DNA of 64,000 nt from Cyclobacterium sp. (lineage in GTDB: Bacteria > Bacteroidota > Bacteroidia > Cytophagales > Cyclobacteriaceae), in contig NZ_JABURL010000056.1 of assembly GCF_014762705.1 (NCBI RefSeq), positions 1 to 64,000 of the forward strand, in the 5' to 3' direction. Position numbers and translations under genes: made by a program. Positions 24,344-36,994 of the stretch are shown in pieces; the first letter of the stretch is position 1, and each line of letters opens with the position of its first letter. The notes beneath the pieces are model-generated. The model was not told where the DNA came from and did no database searches. It saw nothing but the letters and a program-made list of their open reading frames with translations.

Positions 24344-25750
24344 ATGAAAACATACATCACTGGGGCCTTCCTACTATTTGGCGTTTTTCTTATTTCCTGT
24401 TCGGAAAGGCAACAAGAAACAGAAATAAGGAAACCCAATATCCTCTTTATCGCTGTGGATGATTTGCGGCCGGAGCTCAATTTTTATGGGGAAGGGCACA
24501 TTCAGTCCCCCCACCTGGACCGGCTGGCCGGCCAAAGCCTGGTATTCGATCGTGCCTATTGCAATGTGCCGGTTTGCGGGGCATCCCGGGCCAGCTTGCT
24601 GACCGGAGCCAGGCCTACACGCAACAGATTTATTGACTACAAAACCTTAAAGGATGCAGACTACCCCGATGCAGAATCCCTGCCCATGCACTTTAAGAAC
24701 AACGGCTACACCACCCTATCCAATGGGAAGGTATACCATCATGCTAAGGACGATTCCCTGGCCTGGGATGAAATATGGCATCCGGACGGAAAGTATACCT
24801 ACGCTACCGAGGAATATAGGGAGATACGGGCAAATACCTTTCGCGGCATGCCCATGGAAAATGCCGATGTGCCGGATTCTGCGTACAGGGACGGTAAGTT
24901 GGCGCTAAAAGCCATACGTGATTTGAACAAACTCAGAGATGGAAATAAGCCCTTTTTTCTGGCACTGGGATTTTACAAGCCGCATCTGCCCTTTACCGCG
25001 CCCAAAAAATACTGGGACCAGTACCGACGGGAGGACATCGAGCTTCCCGAAAATTATCGGCAGCCCGAAACCACCCCCCGTAAGGCCTATCACAATTTTG
25101 GAGAACTTAGAAATTATGAAACCATACCCGAGGAAGGCCATTTGCCTGAAGAACTGGCAAAGGAGCTGATACACGGCTATTATGCCTGTGTCAGCTATAC
25201 GGATGCACAGATCGGTATGGTATTGGACGAATTGGAGCGACTGGGCCTGGCCGAGAATACCATTGTAGTCCTCTGGGGGGATCATGGCTGGAATTTGGGA
25301 GACCACAAGCTCTGGTGCAAGCATGCCAATTTCAATTCATCCCTTCAAGTGCCGATGACCATCAAAGTTCCGGGAAAAACCAATGGCCGTCATACCGACT
25401 TTATCACAGAGACCATAGATCTTTATCCCAGCCTTTGTGAGCTGGCAGGCCTAGAAAAACCGGATCACCTGGAAGGAGACAGTTTTGTTTCGCTTATGGA
25501 CACAGGGGAACGGGAAAAAGATTATGCCGTTTCAAAATTCCATGATGGCGTAACACTGGTGAAGGGATCATTTCAGTATACCGAATGGACCGATGACCAG
25601 GGTGAAGCCTATGAAAGGATGCTCTTCGATCATAAAACCGATCCCCTCGAATTGGATAACCTGGCTGAAAAGGAGGAATACCAAAGCAAAGTGGATGAAT
25701 TATCCATGGAACTGAGGGAAAGATGGGGTGAAAGTTTTTTAACGAACTAA
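24344..25750 (+). CDS. S1 sulfatase, iduronate-2-sulfatase-like (S1_7 type)
   Basis: A 468-residue lipoprotein (ATG at 24344; signal ending LISC, Cys19). It contains the sulfatase formylglycine motif at Cys78 ([14 protein letters not shown]), the Asp39-Asp40 metal ligands (AVDDLRPEL) and the late metal motif [16 protein letters not shown]. The [11 protein letters not shown]...SPHLDRLA opening and the [10 protein letters not shown] segment are those of iduronate-2-sulfatase-type enzymes. It would remove sulfate from an oligosaccharide in the periplasm or at the surface, and needs a formylglycine-generating maturase encoded elsewhere. Confidence 0.9.
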   Translation: MKTYITGAFLLFGVFLISCSERQQETEIRKPNILFIAVDDLRPELNFYGEGHIQSPHLDRLAGQSLVFDRAYCNVPVCGASRASLLTGARPTRNRFIDYKTLKDADYPDAESLPMHFKNNGYTTLSNGKVYHHAKDDSLAWDEIWHPDGKYTYATEEYREIRANTFRGMPMENADVPDSAYRDGKLALKAIRDLNKLRDGNKPFFLALGFYKPHLPFTAPKKYWDQYRREDIELPENYRQPETTPRKAYHNFGELRNYETIPEEGHLPEELAKELIHGYYACVSYTDAQIGMVLDELERLGLAENTIVVLWGDHGWNLGDHKLWCKHANFNSSLQVPMTIKVPGKTNGRHTDFITETIDLYPSLCELAGLEKPDHLEGDSFVSLMDTGEREKDYAVSKFHDGVTLVKGSFQYTEWTDDQGEAYERMLFDHKTDPLELDNLAEKEEYQSKVDELSMELRERWGESFLTN

Positions 25751-25760
25751 AGCGACACAG

Positions 25761-28250
25761 ATGGGCAGCAAAAACACGTGTATCCTTTCACTTCTGGTAT
25801 TTCTTAGTGGATGGCTTTCCGCCCAACAGCCTGAGCGTCCTTTAATCTGGGTACGTCCAGGTGAGCGATCGGCTATTCTGGAAAAAATCGAAAGGCAGGA
25901 CTGGGCCCAAAAAATTTATTCTGATTTTATCAACCAACTGGACGGGGATATTAAGGGCCATCAAACCGATCCGGCACTTTTCCTTCAGGACTTGCCCTTT
26001 GATTGGGAAAAGAAGCAACCGGATCGATACCCGCCTTTCCACCTGACCTACCATACTGAAAATGGGGATCACAAAAACCTGGACAATGCCACCGATGAAG
26101 AAATGGCCCAGGCAAGGACTTTAATCCGGTACCTGCAATTGGGCATCGATTGTGGCATGGCCTATTACCTGACTGAAGAAGAAAAATACGCCCAATGCGC
26201 CACGGATATTCTATATTCATTTATAAAAGGCGTGCTCCGGTCGGAAGTCTCGGACTGGCAGGGAAGGGGAGGTTGGCTTTTCCCCGACGATGGTTTCCGT
26301 GAAGTTAGGGAAATTGGCTACAAGGTCCCGTTGATATATGATTTCATTGCAGCTTTTATTAAAAAGGGGGGAAGGCCATATGACCTGGTAAAAAAGGAAA
26401 AAACCGATTTCCCCATCAACGAGGCCCAGGCGGTTTTTCGTACTTATGCCGACATCACCATCAATTATGGGATGATTCGATCCAACCATCCCATTTTGGA
26501 GGCACCCAACCTGGTTTACAATGCACTGGCCATGGAGGATGGAAAGGAGCGTGAAAGATTACTTTCCTACTTTCTGACCAAAAATACAGCACACCAGGAT
26601 GCCTTGAATGAAATGGCGGCCATGTATAAGGAAAAGGGAGACCTTTGGCCCGAAACCTCCCAATACCTGAATGCTGCTGCCTCCATATTGACCAGACTGA
26701 TGTTGGTGGTTAATAAATACGACCCTGGGTTGAGGCTGGGGGATAAGTACGCAAACCTTTTATTCTCCTTGCCGGCATTGGATTACCTTGTCTACCCCAA
26801 CAATCAGCTCATCCGTTGGGGAGATGGTAAACGCACCGGTACACCCCCCTATAGCAGTTATGAAGAGGCTTACCTGCTGGGAGAGATGGATAGTGCCAGG
26901 CGAATCACCGATGAATTCGGGCCACTGCTTACAAGGGCTATAAACCAGGGTAGGTATGAAAGGGACGGTATGTTGGCAGTGCTTTGGTATGATCGGGAGT
27001 TTAAAGGTAAGGAAGCCAAACTGCTGCTTCCCCGAACCGACAAGGTGGATCATGCAGGTATATTTCTTCAACGAAATTTAAGTGCCTCCCAAAATCCCAA
27101 TGATGGTTTGATGTGTTTCGTAGGTGGTGCCCATATGGTTCATGGCCATGCCGAAGGAATGAATATAGAACTTTATGGCAAAGGGGAAGTGTTGGGTGTA
27201 GATAATGGGAGGGGGCGTTATCAACAAGACATACACGAAAATTATTCCCGTATCTTTGCGGCCCACAATACAGTAATCGTAAATGGCAATTCCAGAAGTG
27301 ATGGTGGGTGGGTAAATTTGGGTATAAACAGCGTTCAACTGCTCGCCATGGAACCCATGCCAAAAGAACTAGCCCTTTCACCCTACCATTCTTTTTCTAC
27401 AACCAGTTTTATCGATGACAAAGGGGAACAGGCAGAGGCTTACCAGGAGCGCACCCTGGCACTGATCAGAACCTCCGATACTACCGGATACTATGTGGAT
27501 GTATTTCGCTCTAGATCCAAATTGCCCGATCAATACCATGATTATTTGTACCACAATATTGGGGACAGGTTGGAAATCCTGAACGGTGATGTTAGCTTGA
27601 AGCCAACCCCTGACAGGTACATGGCCAATGCCGGGTTGCCTTGGGTGCAGAACCAGGAATACCGCCATCCCGGCTGGCACTTTTTTGAGGATGTACATTC
27701 CACCGGTGAGTACAAAAAGAAGGTTCGGGCCAGGTTTATAGCCGAAAAATTTGAAAAACCGGTTTACATGGATTTGCATCTTCCGGCTGATGAAAGCCGG
27801 GAGTACACCCAGGTACTCGCTCCGCCTACCTTTGAAGCACCTGCACCTTACGAAGATAAACCAACCCCTACTTTGGTGATCCGTAAAACAGGCGAAGCCT
27901 GGACCCAGCCTTTTGTGGTGGTGTTTGAACCTTTTGAAGGAAACCCTGAAAACCATTCCATACAATCTGTTGAAAAACTGGAACAGGATGGGAAATTTAG
28001 AGGAATCCGCGTCCAAAGTTTCGCTGCTGGTAAAGGTTTGGTGCAATACATTATTACGCAGGTAAAGGGAGAGAGATATAACAACGATGACCTGGGTATT
28101 TCATTTATAGGATCATTTGCGGTTATCACTGAGACATCAGCAGGAAAGCTGCAGAACATCTATATTGGTGAAGGGGAGGAACTCAGGTATGGGTACATCA
28201 ACGTTAAACCAGCATTTCCAGATAGATCATTGTACCGGGAATTTCGATGA
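25761..28250 (+). CDS. heparinase II/III-fold polysaccharide lyase (PL40-like?)
   Basis: An 829-residue exported protein (signal MGSKNTCILSLLVFLSGWLSAQ). The first half is an alpha/alpha toroid. The second is the heparinase II/III beta domain, recognisable from CFVGGAHMVHGHAEGMNIELYGKGEVLGVD and YSRIFAAHNTVIVNG, the usual position of catalytic His/Tyr residues. It follows the iduronate-sulfatase-like gene by 10 bp. Together with the sulfatase-rhamnosidase gene downstream, this suggests an ulvan lyase of family PL40, but family-level assignment needs a search. Confidence 0.75.
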   Translation: MGSKNTCILSLLVFLSGWLSAQQPERPLIWVRPGERSAILEKIERQDWAQKIYSDFINQLDGDIKGHQTDPALFLQDLPFDWEKKQPDRYPPFHLTYHTENGDHKNLDNATDEEMAQARTLIRYLQLGIDCGMAYYLTEEEKYAQCATDILYSFIKGVLRSEVSDWQGRGGWLFPDDGFREVREIGYKVPLIYDFIAAFIKKGGRPYDLVKKEKTDFPINEAQAVFRTYADITINYGMIRSNHPILEAPNLVYNALAMEDGKERERLLSYFLTKNTAHQDALNEMAAMYKEKGDLWPETSQYLNAAASILTRLMLVVNKYDPGLRLGDKYANLLFSLPALDYLVYPNNQLIRWGDGKRTGTPPYSSYEEAYLLGEMDSARRITDEFGPLLTRAINQGRYERDGMLAVLWYDREFKGKEAKLLLPRTDKVDHAGIFLQRNLSASQNPNDGLMCFVGGAHMVHGHAEGMNIELYGKGEVLGVDNGRGRYQQDIHENYSRIFAAHNTVIVNGNSRSDGGWVNLGINSVQLLAMEPMPKELALSPYHSFSTTSFIDDKGEQAEAYQERTLALIRTSDTTGYYVDVFRSRSKLPDQYHDYLYHNIGDRLEILNGDVSLKPTPDRYMANAGLPWVQNQEYRHPGWHFFEDVHSTGEYKKKVRARFIAEKFEKPVYMDLHLPADESREYTQVLAPPTFEAPAPYEDKPTPTLVIRKTGEAWTQPFVVVFEPFEGNPENHSIQSVEKLEQDGKFRGIRVQSFAAGKGLVQYIITQVKGERYNNDDLGISFIGSFAVITETSAGKLQNIYIGEGEELRYGYINVKPAFPDRSLYREFR

Positions 28251-28524
28251 GGACCGGAAATCTAAGAATTGGCAAAAAAGAATGGGGTACCAACAAATCA
28301 GTAGTTTTGAAGCCCAATATTATAGGTTCGTTGACCTTTTTGTTTAGGCTGAATTGGGTTTGACGATGATAAATTTAAGGTATTGGCTTCAAATAACATT
28401 CACAGTGAAAGGTAAAAGTATTTGTAACCCACTGCGAAAGGTTTTTGAATAGGGTAGCTATTATAGTTAAATTGAGGCTTTAAAGAAATTCTAAGTCATT
28501 TTATTTAAATAAACCGAAAAGAAC

Positions 28525-29556
28525 ATGAATATCAAGAATTATTTGACCATTTCGTTTTTGATTGCAGGGGTCTTGACTTTGCTGTCATGTTCGGAAAACA
28601 AACCTGAAGAAAGTGAGCAGGACCAGGACAGTCCAAAGGAAAAAAGCTGGGAAATCCTTGATTGTGAAGGTAGTCCAAATGCCAGACATGAAAATAGTTT
28701 TGTGGAGGTAAATGATAAATTTTACCTGCTTGGGGGCCGGGGCATCAAGCCCGTGAATATTTTTGATCCAGCATCCAATAGTTGGACATCCGGGGCTGAG
28801 CCACCGGTGGAAGTGCACCATTTTCAGGCGGTGGCCTATGCCGGTAAGATTTATATTATAGGGGCCATGACAGGACCTTATCCCCGTGAAAAACCCCTGG
28901 AAAATATCCTGATTTATGATCCGGCAAATGATGCCTGGGAAATGGGAGATACCATTCCGGAAGAAAGGCGCAGGGGCTCTGCAGGAGTGATCGTGACAGG
29001 TGACAAGGCCATCGTCCTGAGTGGTATCATCGATGGGCACTGGGAAGGGCATGTACCCTGGACAGATCAATATGATTTTAGTACCGGGGAATGGACAGTG
29101 CTGGCTGATGCTCCCCGACCAAGAGATCATTTCCATGCAGCCATGAATGAAGGAAAGATTTATTGCGCCGGGGGAAGGAATTCATCTGCCAAAACCGGTG
29201 ATACCTTTGAGCTGACCATTCCTGAGGTGGATGTTTATGATATTGCTGATAATTCCTGGAGCTCCCTGCCGGAAGGGCAACATTTGCCTACTGAAAGGGC
29301 AGGTACTTCAAGTGCTTTTATCGGGCAGCAGCTGGTGATTATCGGAGGGGAGAGTGCCAGTCAGGAAGTGGCACATGCTGAGGTGGAGGCCTATCATACC
29401 GGCAACCAAACCTGGGAAAGGCTGGATCCATTGGTCCGGGGTCGACACGGTTCCCAGGCCATCGTGTACAAAGGGGCAATTTACATTGCCGCCGGAAGTG
29501 GCAACAGGGGAGGAAGCCCGGAGTTGGATACCATTGAAAGGTATGCTGAGGAATAA
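28525..29556 (+). CDS. Kelch-repeat lipoprotein
   Basis: A 343-residue lipoprotein (signal ending LLSC, Cys22) made of Kelch repeats forming a propeller: recurring KFYLLGGRG, KIYIIGAMTG, KAIVLSGIIDG, KIYCAGGRN, QLVIIGGES, AIYIAAGSG strands each followed by a DVYD-type turn. In polysaccharide loci such proteins may bind sugars or serve as structural partners. No catalytic residues can be named. It stands 114 bp upstream of the sulfatase-rhamnosidase gene. Confidence 0.8.
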   Translation: MNIKNYLTISFLIAGVLTLLSCSENKPEESEQDQDSPKEKSWEILDCEGSPNARHENSFVEVNDKFYLLGGRGIKPVNIFDPASNSWTSGAEPPVEVHHFQAVAYAGKIYIIGAMTGPYPREKPLENILIYDPANDAWEMGDTIPEERRRGSAGVIVTGDKAIVLSGIIDGHWEGHVPWTDQYDFSTGEWTVLADAPRPRDHFHAAMNEGKIYCAGGRNSSAKTGDTFELTIPEVDVYDIADNSWSSLPEGQHLPTERAGTSSAFIGQQLVIIGGESASQEVAHAEVEAYHTGNQTWERLDPLVRGRHGSQAIVYKGAIYIAAGSGNRGGSPELDTIERYAEE

Positions 29557-29670
29557 TTATCTCTTAAAAAATCAGTATTGCTGATAATGGCTACCGGAAA
29601 TGGGATTTTTAAGAAAAAGGAGTACTTTTAATATTCCTTTTTCACCATAGCAATTGAAATAACCTAACAT

Positions 29671-32600
29671 ATGCTTAAAACGATTTATACCCTTTTGGTA
29701 TTGATGGCCACCACCCAACTGTTTTGCCAGGCCCAATCCCAAAATGATCCGGACAAAAAACCCAATATCATCTTTATACTGACCGATGACCAGCGCTGGG
29801 ATGCGCTCGGACATGCCGGCAACGAATTGATCCATACTCCTGAAATGGACCGGCTTGCTGAAGAGGGAGCCTACTTTAAAAATGCGCTGGTGACCACCCC
29901 CATCTGTGCGGCCAGCCGGGCTACTATTTTTACAGGACTTTACGAAAGAACCCATGCCTATACCTTTCAGACCGGCCCCATCAAGGCCGAATACATGGAA
30001 ACGTCCTATCCCAAACTGTTGAAAGAAGCTGGATACCGGCTGGGGTTTTACGGAAAATACGGAGTCAACTACAAGGACCTTGCCGGGCAATTTGACGAAT
30101 ACGAATCCTACGACAGGAACGGACAATTTAAGGACCGAAGAGGCTATTTTTACAAAACAATCGGCAGCGATACCGTCCACCTTACCCGCTATACCGGACA
30201 ACAGGCCCTGGACTTTATCGAAAACGCCAATGCCGATGAACCCTTTTGCTTATCCTTGTCTTTCAGTGCCCCCCATGCCCACGATTCGGCGGAGGATCAG
30301 TATTTCTGGCAGGATGAGACGGATCCCCTCTTGCAGGGCATTACCATTCCCGATGCGGACCTTTCCGAAGACCGCTTTTTTGATGCCCAACCAGAGATCG
30401 TCAAGTCCGGCTTTAACCGGCTGCGCTGGACCTGGCGCTACGATACGCCGGAAAAATACCAGCACAGCGTCAAAGGTTATTACCGCATGCTTTCAGGCAT
30501 AGACCTGGAAATTGCCAAAATCAGACAGCAACTTAGAGCCAAAGGTCTGGACCAGAATACAGTCATTATCCTTATGGGAGACAATGGCTATTTCCTGGGT
30601 GAAAGGCAATTGGCCGGCAAGTGGCTGATGTATGACAATTCAATTCGGGTGCCATTGATGGTTTACGATCCAAGACTTTCCAGCCATGTGGATTCAGAGG
30701 AAATGGCTGCCAATGTGGATGTGCCGGCCACCATTTTGGATTTGGCCGGCGTTCAGATACCCGATGCCTACCAGGGCAAAAGCCTGATGCCGGTGGTGAA
30801 GGGAGAGCGGCTCAACCGGGATACCGTCCTGATCGAACACCTTTGGGATTTTGAAAATATCCCGCCAAGTGAAGGCCTTCGCACGGCAGAATGGAAGTAT
30901 TTCCGCTATGTCAATGACAAATCCATTGAAGAATTATATCATCTGGGAGAAGACCCAAAAGAAATCAATAACCTGGCTGCTGATCCTGCCCATGCAGCTA
31001 CCCTGCAAGCATTCCGCAAAAAGTTGGACGCCATGGGGGAGGCCTTATCCGATGAAAGCACGGCCGCTCCGGTAAACCTTCATGTAGAAATGATCAGGAA
31101 ACCTTCAGGACTAACCTTAAAAGATCACAACCCCGAGTTTGGCTGGCAGGTACCGGAAGGCCTGGTCTTTCAGTCGGCCTACCAGGTTTTGGTCAGCAGT
31201 TCAGAGGAAAAAATCTACCAAAATCTGGGCGATGTATGGGATAGCGGTAAAGTGCAGGGATCAAAATCCTTAAATATTGCCTATGAAGGTCCGGATCTGA
31301 AGGAAAACAAGGACTACTTTTGGAAGGTGAGGCTGTGGGATGGAGACAACCGCACGGGTCGTTATGCCCAAAGCCAGGCATTCCGTGTAGGGGGAGATGG
31401 TGGTTACCTGACCACTGCCAATGGTTTTATGCAGGAAGACATCCTGCCTCAATCGCTTGAAAAAGTAGGAGAAGATACCTGGCTGGCTGATTTTGGCAAG
31501 GCAGCTTTTGCCAATTTGGCCTTCTCTTATTCCACGGATAAGTCCGAAACCCTGACCATCCGTCTGGGAGAGCAACTGGAAAGAGGCAGGATCAACCGGG
31601 ATCCTCAGGGTCATATCCGCTTTCAGGAAGTGGAGGTGCCCGTCAGTCCTGAAAAAGACCGATATGTTCTGCAATTACCAGCGGATAAAAGGAATACAGG
31701 CCCGGCAGCGGTGGCCCTTACGGATTCATTTCCGGTATTGCTGCCTTATCGGTATGCCGAAATTGTAGCCCAAAAACAGCCGGAAGCACTTACCCAGCAA
31801 GCCTATTTTGGTTATTTTGAAGAAGATCAAAGTCAGTTCAGCAGTTCGGATACCATACTGAATCAGGTATGGGACCTATGTAAGTATTCCATGAAAGCCA
31901 CATCCTTTGCAGGTATTTATGTGGACGGGGACAGAGAGCGCATTCCCTATGAGGCAGATGCCTATATCAACCAGCTCAGCCACTATGCGGTGGATTGGGA
32001 ATACCCCATTGCCCGCAGGAGTATCGAATACTTTATGGAAAATCCCACCTGGCCCACCGAATGGCAGTTGCATGTGGCCCTGATGTTTTATGAGGATTAC
32101 CTGTACACAGGCAATACCGAGCTGATTGAACACTATTACGATGAACTCAAGCACAAAACCCTGATGGAGCTGGCCCGTGAAGACGGGCTGATAAGTTCTG
32201 CCAACGCAACGCCGGAGTTTATGAAAAAGCTTGGATTTAAAGATCCGGATGTGAAAATGAGAGACATTGTGGACTGGCCTCCGGCACAGAAGGATACCGG
32301 ATGGGAGTTGGCCACCGAAGAAGGGGAGCGGGACGGATTTGTTTTCACCCCTATCAACACCGTAATCAACGCACTGTATTTCCGCAACCTGGAAATCATG
32401 GGGGAATTTGCCCGGCTGTTGGGCAGAACCCGGGAAGCGATGGAGTACGAGTTGATGGCGGCAAAGGTAAAGAAAGCAGTGACCGAAAAATTGATTGATC
32501 CGGAGAAAGGCATTTACCTGGATGGTGAGGGGGCCGGCCATTCTTCCCTGCATGCCAACATGATGCCGCTGGCCTTTAATATGGTGCCCGAAGAAAACAT

Positions 32601-33174
32601 TCCGGCTGTGGTGGAATTTATCAAATCCAGGGGCATGGCCTGCAGCGTCTATGGATCCCAATACCTGATGGATGGGCTATACAACGCCGGGGAGGCCGAC
32701 TATGCCCTGGAACTGATGACCGCCACCCATGACCGCAGCTGGTGGAACATGATCGCTATTGGTTCTACCATGACTCTGGAAGCCTGGGACATGAAATACA
32801 AGCCCAATGCAGATTGGAACCATGCCTGGGGAGCCGTTCCCGGGAATATCGTCGCCCGGAAAATGTGGGGCATTATCCCCAAGACGCCAGGGGGCAGCCT
32901 GCTGGAGATCCGGCCTCAGCTAAGCAGGTTGACGGAAACGGATATAGCTGTTCCCTTCCTTACAGGCAAGGTGAAGGCTTCCTACAAAAAGGTGAACAAC
33001 CGCTTACAGCGCTATGCCTTTGAGCTGCCGGCCAATGTCTCGGCGGATTTGTTTTTGGAATTTGGACCCAATGATGCCGTCTCCCTCAATGGAGAAAAAG
33101 TCAATACCCAGTTTGGCTCCATCCGGCTTTCTCCGGGAAAGAGCGAAATTGAACTTCAGGTGAATTCTTTTTAA
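29671..33174 (+). CDS. sulfatase / GH78 alpha-L-rhamnosidase fusion
   Basis: An 1167-residue exported protein (N-terminal signal about residues 1-21). Residues 30-460 form an S1 sulfatase with the formylglycine motif at Cys79 (CAASRATIFTGL), Asp39-Asp40 metal ligands and GDNGYFLGERQLAGK. From about 470 a beta-rich domain leads into a GH78-type alpha/alpha barrel with the acidic segment YVDGDRERIPYEAD and the usual C-terminal beta domain (TPGGSLLEIRPQL). Desulfation and rhamnose removal in one chain is known from the ulvan locus of Formosa agariphila (S1_25/GH78 enzyme), the best precedent for this layout. It points strongly to a sulfated-rhamnose polymer as substrate. Confidence 0.9.
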   Translation: MLKTIYTLLVLMATTQLFCQAQSQNDPDKKPNIIFILTDDQRWDALGHAGNELIHTPEMDRLAEEGAYFKNALVTTPICAASRATIFTGLYERTHAYTFQTGPIKAEYMETSYPKLLKEAGYRLGFYGKYGVNYKDLAGQFDEYESYDRNGQFKDRRGYFYKTIGSDTVHLTRYTGQQALDFIENANADEPFCLSLSFSAPHAHDSAEDQYFWQDETDPLLQGITIPDADLSEDRFFDAQPEIVKSGFNRLRWTWRYDTPEKYQHSVKGYYRMLSGIDLEIAKIRQQLRAKGLDQNTVIILMGDNGYFLGERQLAGKWLMYDNSIRVPLMVYDPRLSSHVDSEEMAANVDVPATILDLAGVQIPDAYQGKSLMPVVKGERLNRDTVLIEHLWDFENIPPSEGLRTAEWKYFRYVNDKSIEELYHLGEDPKEINNLAADPAHAATLQAFRKKLDAMGEALSDESTAAPVNLHVEMIRKPSGLTLKDHNPEFGWQVPEGLVFQSAYQVLVSSSEEKIYQNLGDVWDSGKVQGSKSLNIAYEGPDLKENKDYFWKVRLWDGDNRTGRYAQSQAFRVGGDGGYLTTANGFMQEDILPQSLEKVGEDTWLADFGKAAFANLAFSYSTDKSETLTIRLGEQLERGRINRDPQGHIRFQEVEVPVSPEKDRYVLQLPADKRNTGPAAVALTDSFPVLLPYRYAEIVAQKQPEALTQQAYFGYFEEDQSQFSSSDTILNQVWDLCKYSMKATSFAGIYVDGDRERIPYEADAYINQLSHYAVDWEYPIARRSIEYFMENPTWPTEWQLHVALMFYEDYLYTGNTELIEHYYDELKHKTLMELAREDGLISSANATPEFMKKLGFKDPDVKMRDIVDWPPAQKDTGWELATEEGERDGFVFTPINTVINALYFRNLEIMGEFARLLGRTREAMEYELMAAKVKKAVTEKLIDPEKGIYLDGEGAGHSSLHANMMPLAFNMVPEENIPAVVEFIKSRGMACSVYGSQYLMDGLYNAGEADYALELMTATHDRSWWNMIAIGSTMTLEAWDMKYKPNADWNHAWGAVPGNIVARKMWGIIPKTPGGSLLEIRPQLSRLTETDIAVPFLTGKVKASYKKVNNRLQRYAFELPANVSADLFLEFGPNDAVSLNGEKVNTQFGSIRLSPGKSEIELQVNSF

Positions 33175-33397
33175 AGTAACCTTAGAAATTACTGGTGAAA
33201 AATGACATATTTTTTTTCATAGATACTACTGCAAGAGGCAGGATATTCACCCTGTTTGTCTGTTACAGCTGATTCTAATACATTAAACAAATTTTGCAAA
33301 CAAATAATCCGGATTTTGTACTCCATTTTATTTAACCTTTTGTTCAAAACTACGTTTTGTTTATGTGATATTGATTTTCATTTTAAAACATTCGGCC

Positions 33398-33859
33398 ATG
33401 AAAAATATATTTTTGCTTTTAACAGGATTCTTTTTTTGCTCAGGGGTCACTTTTGGGCAAAATATATTAGGGTTCAAGGCCTTTCCCAATAAACTGAATA
33501 AACTCAAGACGTTTCCATCTATTTCTGATCTGAGTATGCCAGGTTTTACATGGTTCCCAAATAATTCGGGGATTATTGAGGGGGAATTATCATTTCTGGA
33601 AAAACACCAACCAATGGCACTTGTCAATAAAAAAAAGCTGTCTGATAAGGGCAAGGCATTGGCGAGAACTTTTTCGGAACAAGACAATATGCCTATCATT
33701 GACCTTTCTAAAGGATTTTCTTCCAATTTGCACATTAAAATATTTCCAGAAGATTATCCCTCCAATATGCCTATAATACCTGGAAGAACCCAAATAATTC
33801 AGGAGGGTTTGAATGTGGGCGATGCCCCAATTATTATCCCTGATGCCAGGAATCCCTAG
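33398..33859 (+). CDS. small secreted protein of unknown family
   Basis: A 153-residue protein with a clear signal peptide (MKNIFLLLTGFFFCSGVTFGQ) from the ATG at 33398. The mature part is rich in Pro, Ile and Asn and ends with repeated NMPII/DAPIII motifs. I recognise no domain. It stands alone between the rhamnosidase fusion and katG. Confidence 0.6.
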   Translation: MKNIFLLLTGFFFCSGVTFGQNILGFKAFPNKLNKLKTFPSISDLSMPGFTWFPNNSGIIEGELSFLEKHQPMALVNKKKLSDKGKALARTFSEQDNMPIIDLSKGFSSNLHIKIFPEDYPSNMPIIPGRTQIIQEGLNVGDAPIIIPDARNP

Positions 33860-36522
<2,663 letters not shown>

Positions 36523-36994
36523 GGTGTTTCTACTTAAGTCTTAAATAATTGGGTTATAAATCAACTTTATAGAAAGCCAGATCCTAGGGTCTGGCTTTTT
36601 TATTCTTTGCCTGGTGTCTTTGTCAAACCTTGAGTGAGGGGGATTGGGTTTTGAGATAGGTCGATGCACAAAATACCATCATTGCAGTGGTTCTGTGAGG
36701 CTTTTTGTATCGATAAGATAACTCAACAGACGAACCAGATTAGCCATAGGTGAAGGCTTGATTTGACACTCTTGAATAATTCTCAATGGTACTGCAATTC
36801 GGTACTGTCTAGTTATTGCGCCCAGACTTATTCAAATTTTTATGATGACCTATTTGCAATTCCTAGTTAAAAATTCAATGCTTCACACTTTCAAAAATAA
36901 TTATTGAATAAAGAAATCAAGTATCTACGGGATTGAATTTAATATTCTTTTTTTGAACTAAATAACATTGTAACTTTACAATAAATACTTGAAT
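36523..36994. other. gene-free stretch after katG
   Basis: Apart from the katG terminator there is no supported gene. Near its end, TTTG at 36952 and TAACTTTA at 36971 could be a Bacteroidota -33/-7 promoter for the oxidoreductase gene, although the 15-bp spacing is short. Confidence 0.35.
36575..36601 (+). terminator. intrinsic terminator of katG
   Basis: AGCCAGA-TCCTAGGG-TCTGGCT stem-loop followed by a run of six T, 52 bp after the katG stop: a textbook Rho-independent terminator. Confidence 0.85.
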
